Shown in pieces: positions 7,634 through 16,257 of a stretch of DNA of 35,590 nucleotides. A program made the position numbers and the translations under genes. Source of the stretch: a virus; the IMG/VR virus record IMGVR_UViG_3300031784_002747, positions 1 to 35,590 of that record; one strand, given 5' to 3'. The notes under the pieces are model-generated. The model was not told where the DNA came from and made no database searches. It saw only the letters and a program-made list of their open reading frames with translations. Within the stretch, counting starts at the first letter, position 1. Each line of letters starts with the position of its first letter.

Positions 7634-8848
7634 ATGACAAAAATTAATGTATTAGTTCTCCCAAGTGACAAATCTGGTGTGGGAAAGTTTAGGTCAGTTG
7701 ACCCTCACGTAATGTTACAGAATATGTATCCTAACGATTTCCATATAGATATTGATTACGAACCAAAAGTTATGGATCAAAACTATTGGAAAAAATATCA
7801 GATTGTACACGTACACAGAAACATTGGTCAAACCTATGAAGAAACACCTAAATTAATTGAGTGGTTAAAATCAAATGGTATTATCGTTATTGTGGACATA
7901 GATGATTATTGGTTACCAACAAAAGAACACCCTATTCACCAATTAATTATCCAAAATAAAATACACCAAAAGATTATGGATAATTTAAAAGTTGCATCTT
8001 ATGTGACAACAACAACGAAATTATTTGCCGAAGAAATTAAAAAATATAATAAAAACGTTGAGGTATTCGCAAATGCAATTAACCCTAAAGATCCACAATT
8101 TAATGAGCCAACATTACCATCTAATAAAATTAGAGTGGGTTGGTTAGGAGGATCATCACACCTTCACGATTTAAAATTAATGAATGGATTTGTTTCAAAA
8201 TTATCTCCATTACAAGATAAATTACAATATTACGTTTGTGGTTTTGATACAAGAGGTACGGTAACTGAAATTAATAAGGAAACGGGACAACAAACTCAAA
8301 GAGCAATTAAACCCGAAGAAACGGTTTGGGCAAGATATGAAGAAATATTTACTGACAATTATAAAATAGTAACTCCTAAGTACAAAGAGTTTTTAAATAA
8401 ATTCGAAGAGAGTGAATTTTTTGGTTGGGAAAATGAAAACTATGTTAGAGTGTGGACAAGACCAGTTACCACCTACGCTAAAAATTATTCCAAATTCGAT
8501 ATTTCGTTAGCACCAATTCAAAATCATATCTTTAATAGAATGAAATCACAATTAAAAGTTATTGAAGCGGGATTTTACAAAAAAGCATTAATTGCTTCTA
8601 ACGTGGGACCATATACAATTGATTTGAAACACGCATTACACCAAGGTCAATTTACTGATGGAAATGCTTTATTAGTTAATGAATCAAATAACCATAGTGA
8701 TTGGTCAAAAAATATTAAAAAATTAGTAGAGAATCCAAATATGATTGTTGATTTAGGTGAACGATTATACGAAACAGTTAAAGATAAATACGACCTTAAT
8801 AACGTAACAAAAGAAAGAGCAGAATTTTACAAATCCTTAATAAAATAA
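7634..8848 (+). CDS. GT-B glycosyltransferase (GT4-like)
   Basis: The start is taken at the ATG at 7634 (MTKINVLVLPSDKSGVGKFR), which begins directly with the first Rossmann strand; an ATG at 7601 would add 11 hydrophobic residues that do not fit the fold. The protein has 404 residues. The N-terminal Rossmann-like domain has the GVGKFR loop, VDIDDYW and a VTTTTKLFAEEI segment; the C-terminal domain has IRVGWLGGSSHLHDL and a late region, FDISLAPIQNHIFNRMKSQLKVIEAGFYKKALI, cited here as positions about 294-328, that matches the donor-binding part of GT4-like enzymes including the glutamate of VIEAGF. It probably transfers a nucleotide-activated sugar; acceptor unknown. First gene of the 7634-19273 operon. 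Confidence 0.8.
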   Translation: MTKINVLVLPSDKSGVGKFRSVDPHVMLQNMYPNDFHIDIDYEPKVMDQNYWKKYQIVHVHRNIGQTYEETPKLIEWLKSNGIIVIVDIDDYWLPTKEHPIHQLIIQNKIHQKIMDNLKVASYVTTTTKLFAEEIKKYNKNVEVFANAINPKDPQFNEPTLPSNKIRVGWLGGSSHLHDLKLMNGFVSKLSPLQDKLQYYVCGFDTRGTVTEINKETGQQTQRAIKPEETVWARYEEIFTDNYKIVTPKYKEFLNKFEESEFFGWENENYVRVWTRPVTTYAKNYSKFDISLAPIQNHIFNRMKSQLKVIEAGFYKKALIASNVGPYTIDLKHALHQGQFTDGNALLVNESNNHSDWSKNIKKLVENPNMIVDLGERLYETVKDKYDLNNVTKERAEFYKSLIK

Positions 8849-8851
8849 AAA

Positions 8852-9571
8852 ATGATTAACGTCCCAATTACAAAAATTTTATTCCTTGATATTGAAACAG
8901 TAGGAATATCAAAAGATTATGATACTTGTGTAAAAGAATACCCAAGATTAGGTGAACAATTTGATAAGTATTTCGATTGGTTTTTAAAAAGATTTCCTGA
9001 AGATCAATTGATTGGTAAGAATGAAAATGAACGAAAAAATCTAATCTTCTCAACAAGAACGGCATTAGTTCCTGAATTTGCAAAGATTGTTTGTGTAAGT
9101 GTTGCCTTTGTAACAGATAAGAATGAAGTTAAAAAACAAACATTCTCAAATGATAATGAAGAAAAACTTTTAACTGAACTCCAAATATTGTTAAATCGTT
9201 GTGGAAAATTAGATTTTCATTTATGTGGGCACAACTTAAAGAATTTCGATATTCCAATGATAGCCAAACGTATGATTATTAATGGATTAAAACCATCATC
9301 AATACTACCATCATACGATACTAAACCTTGGGAAGTTAAAGCCATTGACACTAAAGACGTGTGGCAATATGGTGCTTACACAGCAATTGGTTCTTTAGAT
9401 TTAATGTGTTCCGCATTAGATATACCAACACCAAAAGGTGGTGAAGTAACAGGAGATAAAGTTCACGATTGTTATTGGAATAAAGGTATGTTAAAAGAAA
9501 TTGGTGAGTACTGTGAACGAGATGTTGAGGTTCTAATTGATGCTATCATAAAATTAAAACAATTAAAGTAA
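8852..9571 (+). CDS. 3'-5' exonuclease, DnaQ/PolB-exo-like
   Basis: 239 residues. The three exonuclease motifs of the DEDD superfamily are present: LFLDIET (D13, E15), HNLKNFDIP in the middle, and EYCERDVEVL near the C-terminus, where Y-x-x-x-D marks the DEDDy type. This matches the family of predicted exonucleases related to the exonuclease domain of family B polymerases. It would remove nucleotides from 3' ends with two metal ions. It is a stand-alone protein with no polymerase domain. Its stop overlaps the dUTPase start (TAATG). Its place between a glycosyltransferase and dUTPase suggests a role in phage DNA metabolism or repair carried in a mixed operon. Confidence 0.85.
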   Translation: MINVPITKILFLDIETVGISKDYDTCVKEYPRLGEQFDKYFDWFLKRFPEDQLIGKNENERKNLIFSTRTALVPEFAKIVCVSVAFVTDKNEVKKQTFSNDNEEKLLTELQILLNRCGKLDFHLCGHNLKNFDIPMIAKRMIINGLKPSSILPSYDTKPWEVKAIDTKDVWQYGAYTAIGSLDLMCSALDIPTPKGGEVTGDKVHDCYWNKGMLKEIGEYCERDVEVLIDAIIKLKQLK

Positions 9572-10197
9572 TGGATAATAATAAATCGGAACATAATATG
9601 TCTGTTGACGAATTTGAGGAAATGCTTAAACGAGTTAGTACTCTTGAATCCGCCTTTGATGAAGATGGGGAAATTGAAATTGATTACGATTCAATTATCG
9701 AAGAATTTGGTTTGGATGTTGAGGAATTAGAGAGAGCCATGGAATCTATGCAACCCACAATTAAATTACATTATAGTAAATCGAATGTAGATGCAATATC
9801 TCCATCTTATGCTTATCCTACGGATTCAGGTATGGATTTATTTTCAACCGAAAAAATCATTATTGAACCTTTTGGAAGAGAATTAGTTCCAACAGGAATT
9901 CATTTTGATATTCCTGAAAACTATGAGATACAAATTAGATCAAAAAGTGGATTGGCTCTAAAACAAGGATTGATGGTATTAAATTCTCCCGGAACTATTG
10001 ATCAAGGATACACGGGAGAAATTAAAGTTATAATTTTTAACACAACTAATAAAAGTGTAGAAATTACAAAAGGTCAAAAAATTGCTCAAGCCGTTATGAC
10101 ACCGGTTGTTTGTGGTAAATGGATTGATTTAACAGAAGTTGAAAATGTTACCTCAAAAGATAGAGAGGATAATGGATTTGGAAGTACCGGAATATGA
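9571..10197 (+). CDS. dut: dUTPase (dUTP diphosphatase) with N-terminal extension
   Basis: 208 residues, against about 140-150 for the usual trimeric enzyme. It hydrolyses dUTP to dUMP and pyrophosphate, keeping uracil out of DNA. All five motifs are visible: TDSGMDLFS (about 84-92), RSKSGLA (123-129), GTIDQGYTGEIKV (141-153), KGQKIAQAV, and the C-terminal DREDNGFGSTG that closes the active site. Motif 2 reads RSKSGL and motif 5 has EDN before GFGSTG, both mild variants. The first 60 residues form an acidic, helical extension (FEEMLKRVSTLESAFDEDGE) not found in standard dUTPases. Its stop overlaps the next start as ATGA. Confidence 0.92.
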   Translation: MDNNKSEHNMSVDEFEEMLKRVSTLESAFDEDGEIEIDYDSIIEEFGLDVEELERAMESMQPTIKLHYSKSNVDAISPSYAYPTDSGMDLFSTEKIIIEPFGRELVPTGIHFDIPENYEIQIRSKSGLALKQGLMVLNSPGTIDQGYTGEIKVIIFNTTNKSVEITKGQKIAQAVMTPVVCGKWIDLTEVENVTSKDREDNGFGSTGI

Positions 10198-11585
10198 TAA
10201 CAATTGGATATAGTACAAAATCAACAAAACCAAATTTTATTGCCCACATAAAAGAAACTTGTGGGTTAGAAAATTTTCAAATAATTGAAAAGATAAACAA
10301 CGGCGAAAAATCATTATCGGTAACATACAATGAAATTTTATCAGAGAGTTTACATGACATTGTTGTATTATGTCACGATGATATTATTTTTGAAAAACCT
10401 TATTGGGCAAAAAGAGTTGTTGAACACTTTACAAAAAGACCTGAGTACGGAATCCTTGGTGTTGCCGGTACAAGATATTATCCATCATCAGGTATGTGGT
10501 GGGAAATAAGTTCTGAAATGGTTGGTCAAGTTTACCATAAACATAATGGAAAAAAGTGGTTATCTTCATATAATGAACCATTTGGTAATAAGGTAATTGA
10601 TACTGTTATCATTGATGGTGTTTTAATGATGGTAAATAAGAAAAAAATATTTACAAAATTTAATGAAGAAGTGGAAGGATTCCATTTTTATGATACAACA
10701 TTTTCATTTGAGAACCATATCAATGGTGTGAAAGTTGGTGTAATATCAAACATACCAATTACTCATTTATCAATAGGAATGACAAATGATCAATGGAATA
10801 AAAATAGAGAAAAATTTATAGAAAAATATAAAGAACATTTACCAAATATTTTAGAAAATAATTTACCAATTATTGAACAAAATAAAAAACTTCCTTTAGT
10901 ATCTATAATAATGCCGGTTTACAATTATGGTAAAATGTTTCATAAATCTATTGAATCGGTATTTAACTCAACATATAAAAACTTTGAACTTATTATTATA
11001 AATGACGGATCAACCGATGAATATGTTTTAAACAAATTAAAATCATTATCTAACCACCCGAATATAAAAATTATACATCAAGAAAATGGTGGTCCGGCTA
11101 AAGCAAGAAATAATGGAATTAAAAACTCAAATGGGGTTTATATATTACCATTAGATTCAGATGATATGATATCTACCGAATACATTCAATCATGTGTGAA
11201 TATCATAAGAAAGGATAAAAATATTAGCCCTGTCTATTGTGATACAAATCATATTGGTCAAATGTCTGGTGTGGAAAATAGACCTGAATGGTCAAAAGAA
11301 CGATTAATTCAAGGACCATTTATTGTTAATTGTTCAATGTTTACAAAAGAATCTTTTGATCTATGTGGTGGTTACGATGAAGAAATGAAAGGGTGGGAAG
11401 ATTATGATTTATGGGTTAGAATGATGAATAACGGTTTTGTAGGTAAAAGAATACCAAAACCATTGTTCACATATTATCACCACGAAAAAGACGGTACCGT
11501 ATCAACAGAGGCAAATAAAAACACAAAAGAATTATATGATTATATAATGATTAAAAACAATATAATTAAAAATGAAAATAACTGA
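10194..11585 (+). CDS. Two-domain glycosyltransferase (StrF-like plus GT2)
   Basis: 463 residues with two GT-A-type domains in one chain. The N-terminal half (1-225) carries a StrF-like signature: VLCHDDIIFEK, GVAGTRYYPSSGMWW and VIDGVLMMVNK, with HDD as the metal-binding motif. The C-terminal half from about 235 is a classical GT2 domain: LVSIIMPVYNYGKMF, ELIIINDGSTDE, GGPAKARNNGIK, LPLDSDDMI (the DxD equivalent) and GGYDEEMKGWEDYDLW. Two catalytic modules suggest two successive sugar additions to one glycan. The gene is coupled to neighbours on both sides (ATGA upstream, 14-base overlap downstream). Confidence 0.88.
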   Translation: MITIGYSTKSTKPNFIAHIKETCGLENFQIIEKINNGEKSLSVTYNEILSESLHDIVVLCHDDIIFEKPYWAKRVVEHFTKRPEYGILGVAGTRYYPSSGMWWEISSEMVGQVYHKHNGKKWLSSYNEPFGNKVIDTVIIDGVLMMVNKKKIFTKFNEEVEGFHFYDTTFSFENHINGVKVGVISNIPITHLSIGMTNDQWNKNREKFIEKYKEHLPNILENNLPIIEQNKKLPLVSIIMPVYNYGKMFHKSIESVFNSTYKNFELIIINDGSTDEYVLNKLKSLSNHPNIKIIHQENGGPAKARNNGIKNSNGVYILPLDSDDMISTEYIQSCVNIIRKDKNISPVYCDTNHIGQMSGVENRPEWSKERLIQGPFIVNCSMFTKESFDLCGGYDEEMKGWEDYDLWVRMMNNGFVGKRIPKPLFTYYHHEKDGTVSTEANKNTKELYDYIMIKNNIIKNENN

Positions 11586-12201
11586 TTTTTTTGATAAAAC
11601 ATTTTGCATAAATTTAGAAAGAAGATCTGATAGATGGGAAGAATGTGTTGTTGAATTTAATAAATATAATTTATCTAACATTAATCGTTTTATTGCGGTG
11701 GATGGTAAACAATTACCACAGGTGACTTCGGGGTTTGTTACCCCATCAAGATTAGCCTTGGTATTAACTAATATAAAAATATTGGAGGAATCAATTTCAA
11801 ATAACTATAATACTATATTAATTTTAGAAGATGATGTTGAATTTAATGACCAAGTCCTAAACATGAATGAATACTTTAAAGTGTTACCTAAAGATTGGGA
11901 TATGTTATATTTTGGTGGTAATCATAATACTCATATGGGCATTAATCCCCCATCTATAATTAATGAAAAAGTTTGTAAATTACATAACACATATAGCACT
12001 CATTGTGTGGCAATTAATGGTAAAGCAATAACAAAAGTATATGATAGGATAAAAAAATGTGATAACGCCCTTGATGTTATATATGTTGATTTACAAAAAT
12101 CACTAAATGTATATTCATTTTACCCAATGATTGCAACACAAAGAGTGAGTTTTAGTGATATAGAAAATAAAGTTACCGATTATAAATGGTTAATTAAATA
12201 A
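11572..12201 (+). CDS. GT25-family glycosyltransferase
   Basis: 209 residues. It begins with the GT25 hallmark FCINLERRSDRWEEC, followed by RFIAVDGKQLP, then ILILEDDVEFND (the acidic metal-binding motif) and DWDMLYFGG, then STHCVAINGKAI. GT25 members transfer galactose or glucose in lipooligosaccharide synthesis, and related enzymes occur in many large phages. The length is close to a minimal GT25 domain. The donor sugar and acceptor cannot be inferred; a target on virion protein, modified DNA or host glycan is possible. Confidence 0.85.
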   Translation: MKITDFFDKTFCINLERRSDRWEECVVEFNKYNLSNINRFIAVDGKQLPQVTSGFVTPSRLALVLTNIKILEESISNNYNTILILEDDVEFNDQVLNMNEYFKVLPKDWDMLYFGGNHNTHMGINPPSIINEKVCKLHNTYSTHCVAINGKAITKVYDRIKKCDNALDVIYVDLQKSLNVYSFYPMIATQRVSFSDIENKVTDYKWLIK

Positions 12202-12203
12202 TT

Positions 12204-12899
12204 ATGAGAGTTTCAATTTGCATTCCATCATATGATAGTGATGGTAGTAATTTACATTTACTAAGTAAAAACATACAATCTTGTTTATCTCAAGATTATA
12301 ATGATTATGAAATTATTGTATCAGACCATTCTCCAGGTGACAATGTAAAAAATTTAATCTATAATTTTAAAAGTGATAAAATAAAATATATTAAAAATAC
12401 AAACAATATTGGATACCCCGCACATAATACAAATAATGCAATTTTAAATTCAAGTGGGGAGTTTATTAAAATAATGAATCAAGATGATTATTTTAATAGT
12501 AATTCAGTATTAACAAATATGATGTTATTAACTAAAACACATAAGTGGGTTCTTAATGGATTTACACATTTAAAATCGGGAACTAATATATTTTATAATC
12601 CAAAAATACCAAGAATAAATGGTAACGGAATCCATTTATTAGACGGTATAAATACGATAGGTTGCCCTAGCGTTGGATTAATTCCAAAGGGGGAATTAAT
12701 TGATGTGGATGTAACTTATATGATTGATTGTGAATTATGGTATCGGTTATTTATCAAATTTGGATATCCGGGAGTTGTTAATGATCATAATATTATTATT
12801 GTTATGGGGGACCATAATTTAAGCACTAAACTAATAAATGATAGTAAATCTATGATTTTAAAAGATAAAGATTATTGTTATAAAAAATATAAACTATGA
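12204..12899 (+). CDS. GT2-family glycosyltransferase
   Basis: 231 residues. N-terminal GT2 signature VSICIPSYDSDGSNL, then CLSQDYNDYEIIVSDHS, NIGYPAHNTNNAI and IKIMNQDDYFNS, in which QDD takes the place of the DxD metal-binding motif. The C-terminal part includes GCPSVGLIPKGEL and an ELWYRLFIKFGYP segment typical of the family's acceptor side. It ends with ATGA overlapping the aminotransferase start. A soluble enzyme with no membrane helices, probably acting in the cytoplasm of the infected cell. Confidence 0.82.
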   Translation: MRVSICIPSYDSDGSNLHLLSKNIQSCLSQDYNDYEIIVSDHSPGDNVKNLIYNFKSDKIKYIKNTNNIGYPAHNTNNAILNSSGEFIKIMNQDDYFNSNSVLTNMMLLTKTHKWVLNGFTHLKSGTNIFYNPKIPRINGNGIHLLDGINTIGCPSVGLIPKGELIDVDVTYMIDCELWYRLFIKFGYPGVVNDHNIIIVMGDHNLSTKLINDSKSMILKDKDYCYKKYKL

Positions 12900-14047
12900 A
12901 AAATTTAAATTTATTTGTTCCTAAATTCAGAAATGATGAAATTATTGAACACATTACAGAATGTTTAGATAAAGGATGGACAGGTCTTGGATTTAAAACC
13001 GTTGAGATTGAAAACAAATGGAAAGAATACACCGAATTACCTCACGCTCATTTTATAAACTCAAATACGTCTGGTCTTCATTTGGCAATTAAAATACTTA
13101 AAGATTCAAACAAATGGAATGATGGAGATGAAATTATTACAACACCTATGACATTTGTGTCTACAAATCATGCAATAAATTATGAAAATTTAAATCCTAT
13201 TTTTGCCGACGTTGACGATAACCTATGTTTAGATCCAAAATCGGTTGAAGGTTTGATTACTAAAAAAACAAGGGCAATTATTTTTGTTGGTATAGGAGGT
13301 AATACAGGTCAATTAAATGAAATCATTAATTTATGTAAAAGAAAAAAACTTAAACTAATACTTGATGGGGCTCACATGGCTGGAACATTTATGAATATAG
13401 ATGGAGAAATAAAACACGTAGGTCATAATGTTGACGTATCCGTTTTTAGTTTTCAATCAGTAAAAAATTTACCTACGGCAGATTCAGGAATGATTTGTTT
13501 TAAAAATGAAGATTATGATACATTAGTAAGAAAATTATCATGGTTAGGAATAGATAAAGATACATATCAAAGATCTAATGATAAAGGAACATATAAATGG
13601 GAATATGATTTAGTTGATGTTGGATTTAAATATCATGGTAATTCTATTATGGCATCAATGGCATTGGTAGGTTTAAAATATTTGGAAGAGGATAATTCAC
13701 GTAGACGAGAAATTTGTGAAATGTATGAAGAGGGATTTAAAAATACGGACATTAAATTTATTTCTATTCACAAAGATTGTGTTAAGCCATCAAGACATTT
13801 ATTTCAAATTGTAGTTAACAATAGAAATAAAATGATGGAACTTCTAAATGGTTATGGGATTTACCCTGGAGTACATTATAGAGACAATATGTTATATAAA
13901 ATGTATAAAAGTAATTATGGTTCTTGCCCAAACTCACATAAATTATCCGAACAAGTAATATCATTACCATTACATATGTTTTTAACAAATGATGATATTA
14001 AATATATTATTGAGATGGTAATATTATCAAATAAAAATTTAAATTAA
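12896..14047 (+). CDS. DegT/DnrJ/EryC1/StrS-family sugar aminotransferase
   Basis: 383 residues, normal length for this PLP-dependent family, which aminates nucleotide-linked keto-sugars. Visible are NSNTSGLHLAIKIL (phosphate loop), TTPMTFVSTNHAI, LILDGAHMAG (D157 contacts the PLP ring nitrogen) and FSFQSVKNLPTADSGMI, in which K190 is the expected PLP-binding lysine. Retention of this lysine marks it as a true aminotransferase, unlike the related protein at 17149. It is followed at once by a NeuD/PglD-like acyltransferase, the usual partner that acylates the new amino group. The substrate is unproven; GDP-4-keto-6-deoxymannose made by Gmd in the same operon is one candidate, giving a perosamine-like sugar. 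Confidence 0.88.
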   Translation: MKNLNLFVPKFRNDEIIEHITECLDKGWTGLGFKTVEIENKWKEYTELPHAHFINSNTSGLHLAIKILKDSNKWNDGDEIITTPMTFVSTNHAINYENLNPIFADVDDNLCLDPKSVEGLITKKTRAIIFVGIGGNTGQLNEIINLCKRKKLKLILDGAHMAGTFMNIDGEIKHVGHNVDVSVFSFQSVKNLPTADSGMICFKNEDYDTLVRKLSWLGIDKDTYQRSNDKGTYKWEYDLVDVGFKYHGNSIMASMALVGLKYLEEDNSRRREICEMYEEGFKNTDIKFISIHKDCVKPSRHLFQIVVNNRNKMMELLNGYGIYPGVHYRDNMLYKMYKSNYGSCPNSHKLSEQVISLPLHMFLTNDDIKYIIEMVILSNKNLN

Positions 14048-14048
14048 T

Positions 14049-14690
14049 ATGGAAACTTTAGTTATTTTAGGATCGGCCGGTTTGGCAAAAGAGTTTTTTT
14101 TATATATAAAAAGATCCCAACCTCAGATTAAAAATTTTATTTTTGTTAATGATCTTGATGATGGTCAAAATGAAATTGTAATATCGGGAATTTCATATCC
14201 TGTTGTCAAAGATTGGAAATTCGATTCAAGTTATTATTTTACTGTGGCGGTGGGAAGTCCTAAAATAAAAACTATTTTAGTTCAAAAAGCATTAGATAGT
14301 GGGTTAATTCCCGCACCAACTTTTGTTGATATAGACGCAAAAGTATTAGACAAAACTATTAAGTTAGGTGTTGGAGGAGTTATATCACCAGGATGTATTT
14401 TAACAACAAATATAACCATCGGAAATTATACCACATTAAATTTAAATACAACGGTAGGTCATGACACAATTATTGGTGATTTTGTAACAACTAACCCTGG
14501 TGTTCATATTTCAGGACATTGTAACATTGGTGATATGAATGAATTTGGTACAGGATCAATAGTAAGAGATAGATTAACAATTGGTAGTAATAAAATGTTC
14601 GGAGCTCAAAGTGCGGTTGTAAAATCTTTAGTAGACGATAACCCTGAAATTTTTGTTGGCGTCCCAATTAAACTTTTAAATAAAAAATAA
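14049..14690 (+). CDS. NeuD/PglD-like sugar N- or O-acyltransferase (left-handed beta-helix)
   Basis: 213 residues. The N-terminal half is a small Rossmann-like domain (VILGSAGLAKEFFLYIK; TVAVGSPKIKTILVQKAL). The C-terminal half has hexapeptide repeats (VGGVISPGCILTTNITIG, NTTVGHDTIIGDFV, HISGHCNIGD, GAQSAVVKSL) that form the left-handed beta-helix. VGHD holds the likely catalytic histidine. NeuD, PglD and PerB type enzymes transfer an acetyl group from acetyl-CoA to an amino sugar or sialic acid. Directly behind the DegT aminotransferase, the natural reading is N-acylation of its product. The stop overlaps the next start (TAATG). Confidence 0.87.
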   Translation: METLVILGSAGLAKEFFLYIKRSQPQIKNFIFVNDLDDGQNEIVISGISYPVVKDWKFDSSYYFTVAVGSPKIKTILVQKALDSGLIPAPTFVDIDAKVLDKTIKLGVGGVISPGCILTTNITIGNYTTLNLNTTVGHDTIIGDFVTTNPGVHISGHCNIGDMNEFGTGSIVRDRLTIGSNKMFGAQSAVVKSLVDDNPEIFVGVPIKLLNKK

Positions 14691-15472
14691 TGGGATTTGT
14701 AAGTGTTAAACTTATGGGTGGATTAGGAAATTATTTATTTCAAATTGCATCAGCATATTCTAAATCAATTGACGATAATTTAAGTTTTATTTTAGACATA
14801 AATGATATCACAATTGTTCATTCAAATCCAAATAATTACAAAAATAATATTTTTAGGAAATTAAATTTCCAACCATTAAATGAATCTTATTCACATTATA
14901 AAGAACCATCTTTTAATTATAATATTATATCAAAATTTAATAGTAACACAAAAATGGTTGGGTATTTTCAAAGCGAAAAATATTTTTTAAATAACCAAGA
15001 AAAAGTATTTGACATTTTTTCTATTGATGACCTAACCAATAATTTACTCAAAAAAAAATATGGTGATATATTAAGTCACGATACTTGTTCTATACACGTA
15101 AGAAGAGGTGATTATGTTAGATTAAATCAATATCACCCACCACAATCAATTGAATATTATAAAGAATCAATTAAAATTATTGGTGAAGATTCTTATTATT
15201 TAATTTTTTCGGATGATATAAATTGGTGTAAAGAAAATTTATCATTTATAAAAAATAAAACTTTTATTGAGGGTAATGATGATTACCAAGATTTATATTT
15301 AATGTCTATGTGTAAAAATAATATTATCGCAAATTCTTCATTTTCTTGGTGGGGAGCTTGGTTAAATAAAAATAACGATAAAAAAGTCATATCACCAAAA
15401 ATATGGTTTGGAGAAAAAAATAAACATTTGAACACTAATGACGTGTACTGTAAAAATTGGATAAAATTATGA
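14690..15472 (+). CDS. GT11-family fucosyltransferase-like enzyme (alpha-1,2 type)
   Basis: 260 residues. Three GT11 landmarks are present: KLMGGLGNYLFQIASAYS at the N-terminus, the donor-binding HVRRGDYVR (H136-Y142), and NSSFSWWGAWLN near the C-terminus. GT11 enzymes transfer L-fucose from GDP-fucose in alpha-1,2 linkage; at least one characterised relative (WbwK) uses GDP-colitose, the 3-deoxy form of fucose. Because the same operon seems to encode GDP-colitose synthesis, this enzyme is a strong candidate to use that sugar. Coupled to the next gene by ATGA. Confidence 0.9.
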   Translation: MGFVSVKLMGGLGNYLFQIASAYSKSIDDNLSFILDINDITIVHSNPNNYKNNIFRKLNFQPLNESYSHYKEPSFNYNIISKFNSNTKMVGYFQSEKYFLNNQEKVFDIFSIDDLTNNLLKKKYGDILSHDTCSIHVRRGDYVRLNQYHPPQSIEYYKESIKIIGEDSYYLIFSDDINWCKENLSFIKNKTFIEGNDDYQDLYLMSMCKNNIIANSSFSWWGAWLNKNNDKKVISPKIWFGEKNKHLNTNDVYCKNWIKL

Positions 15473-16257
15473 ATAAAATAAAACCTACTTTAATAGGGGG
15501 GATCCCAAACAAATTAAGTGATTTTGAAAAAAAAGTTATTATGTATGTGGACCAATATGGTATTAATTTAAATCATTATAATCATAATGATTATGATTAT
15601 AAAATTTACTGGCAGATTGAAGGTCAGGGTGTAATACGAAGAAGAGAAAATAATATAAGTTTCCCAATAAATTATAAAAATGAATTTGACCTCATTATTG
15701 CGAGTGACCCTACTATATTAAATGAGTGCCCAAACTCAGTTATTTTTCCATTTGGTGATTGTTGGGTTCCATTAGATGATCAAAAAATACATAGTAAAAA
15801 TAAATTACTTTCAATTATAGCATCATCAAAAAATGAATTACCTGGACATAAATTAAGACATTTAACAATAAATAATATTGGTAATAAAATGGATGTTTAT
15901 GGTAAATGTTGTAATTACGTAGAGAATAAGGCAGATGCATTAAAAGATTATATGTTCTCAATATGTACAGAAAATTTACAAATTGAAAATTGGTTTACTG
16001 AAAAATTAATAGATTGTCTTAGAACTGGCACAATTCCAATTTATTGGGGATGTCCAAATATTGGGAAGTATTTTAATCTTAATGGATTTATAATTGTTAA
16101 CTCATTAGAAGAAATTATTGATGTGGTTAATAATTTATCTGAAGACAAATATTTTTCTAAGTTAAAATATGTGGAGGAAAATTTTATTAAAGCTTCAGAA
16201 TATGGTAGTAATTTATTTGAGAGAGTTGATAACGAAATAAAAAAAATTATAAAATGA
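15469..16257 (+). CDS. GT10-family fucosyltransferase-like enzyme
   Basis: 262 residues from the ATG at 15469, which overlaps the upstream stop as ATGA; a TTG at 15457 would add four residues and is less likely. The diagnostic region lies at about 160-200: MFSICTENLQIENWFTEKL followed by CLRTGTIPIYWGCPNI and YFNLNGFIIV, matching the conserved E-N...T-E-K-L-x-D...G-x-x-P-I-x-W-G...F-N block of alpha-1,3-fucosyltransferases. The donor is normally GDP-L-fucose. The three genes that follow make a GDP-deoxysugar of the fucose/colitose type, so donor supply and transferase are encoded together. Confidence 0.88.
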   Translation: MNKIKPTLIGGIPNKLSDFEKKVIMYVDQYGINLNHYNHNDYDYKIYWQIEGQGVIRRRENNISFPINYKNEFDLIIASDPTILNECPNSVIFPFGDCWVPLDDQKIHSKNKLLSIIASSKNELPGHKLRHLTINNIGNKMDVYGKCCNYVENKADALKDYMFSICTENLQIENWFTEKLIDCLRTGTIPIYWGCPNIGKYFNLNGFIIVNSLEEIIDVVNNLSEDKYFSKLKYVEENFIKASEYGSNLFERVDNEIKKIIK

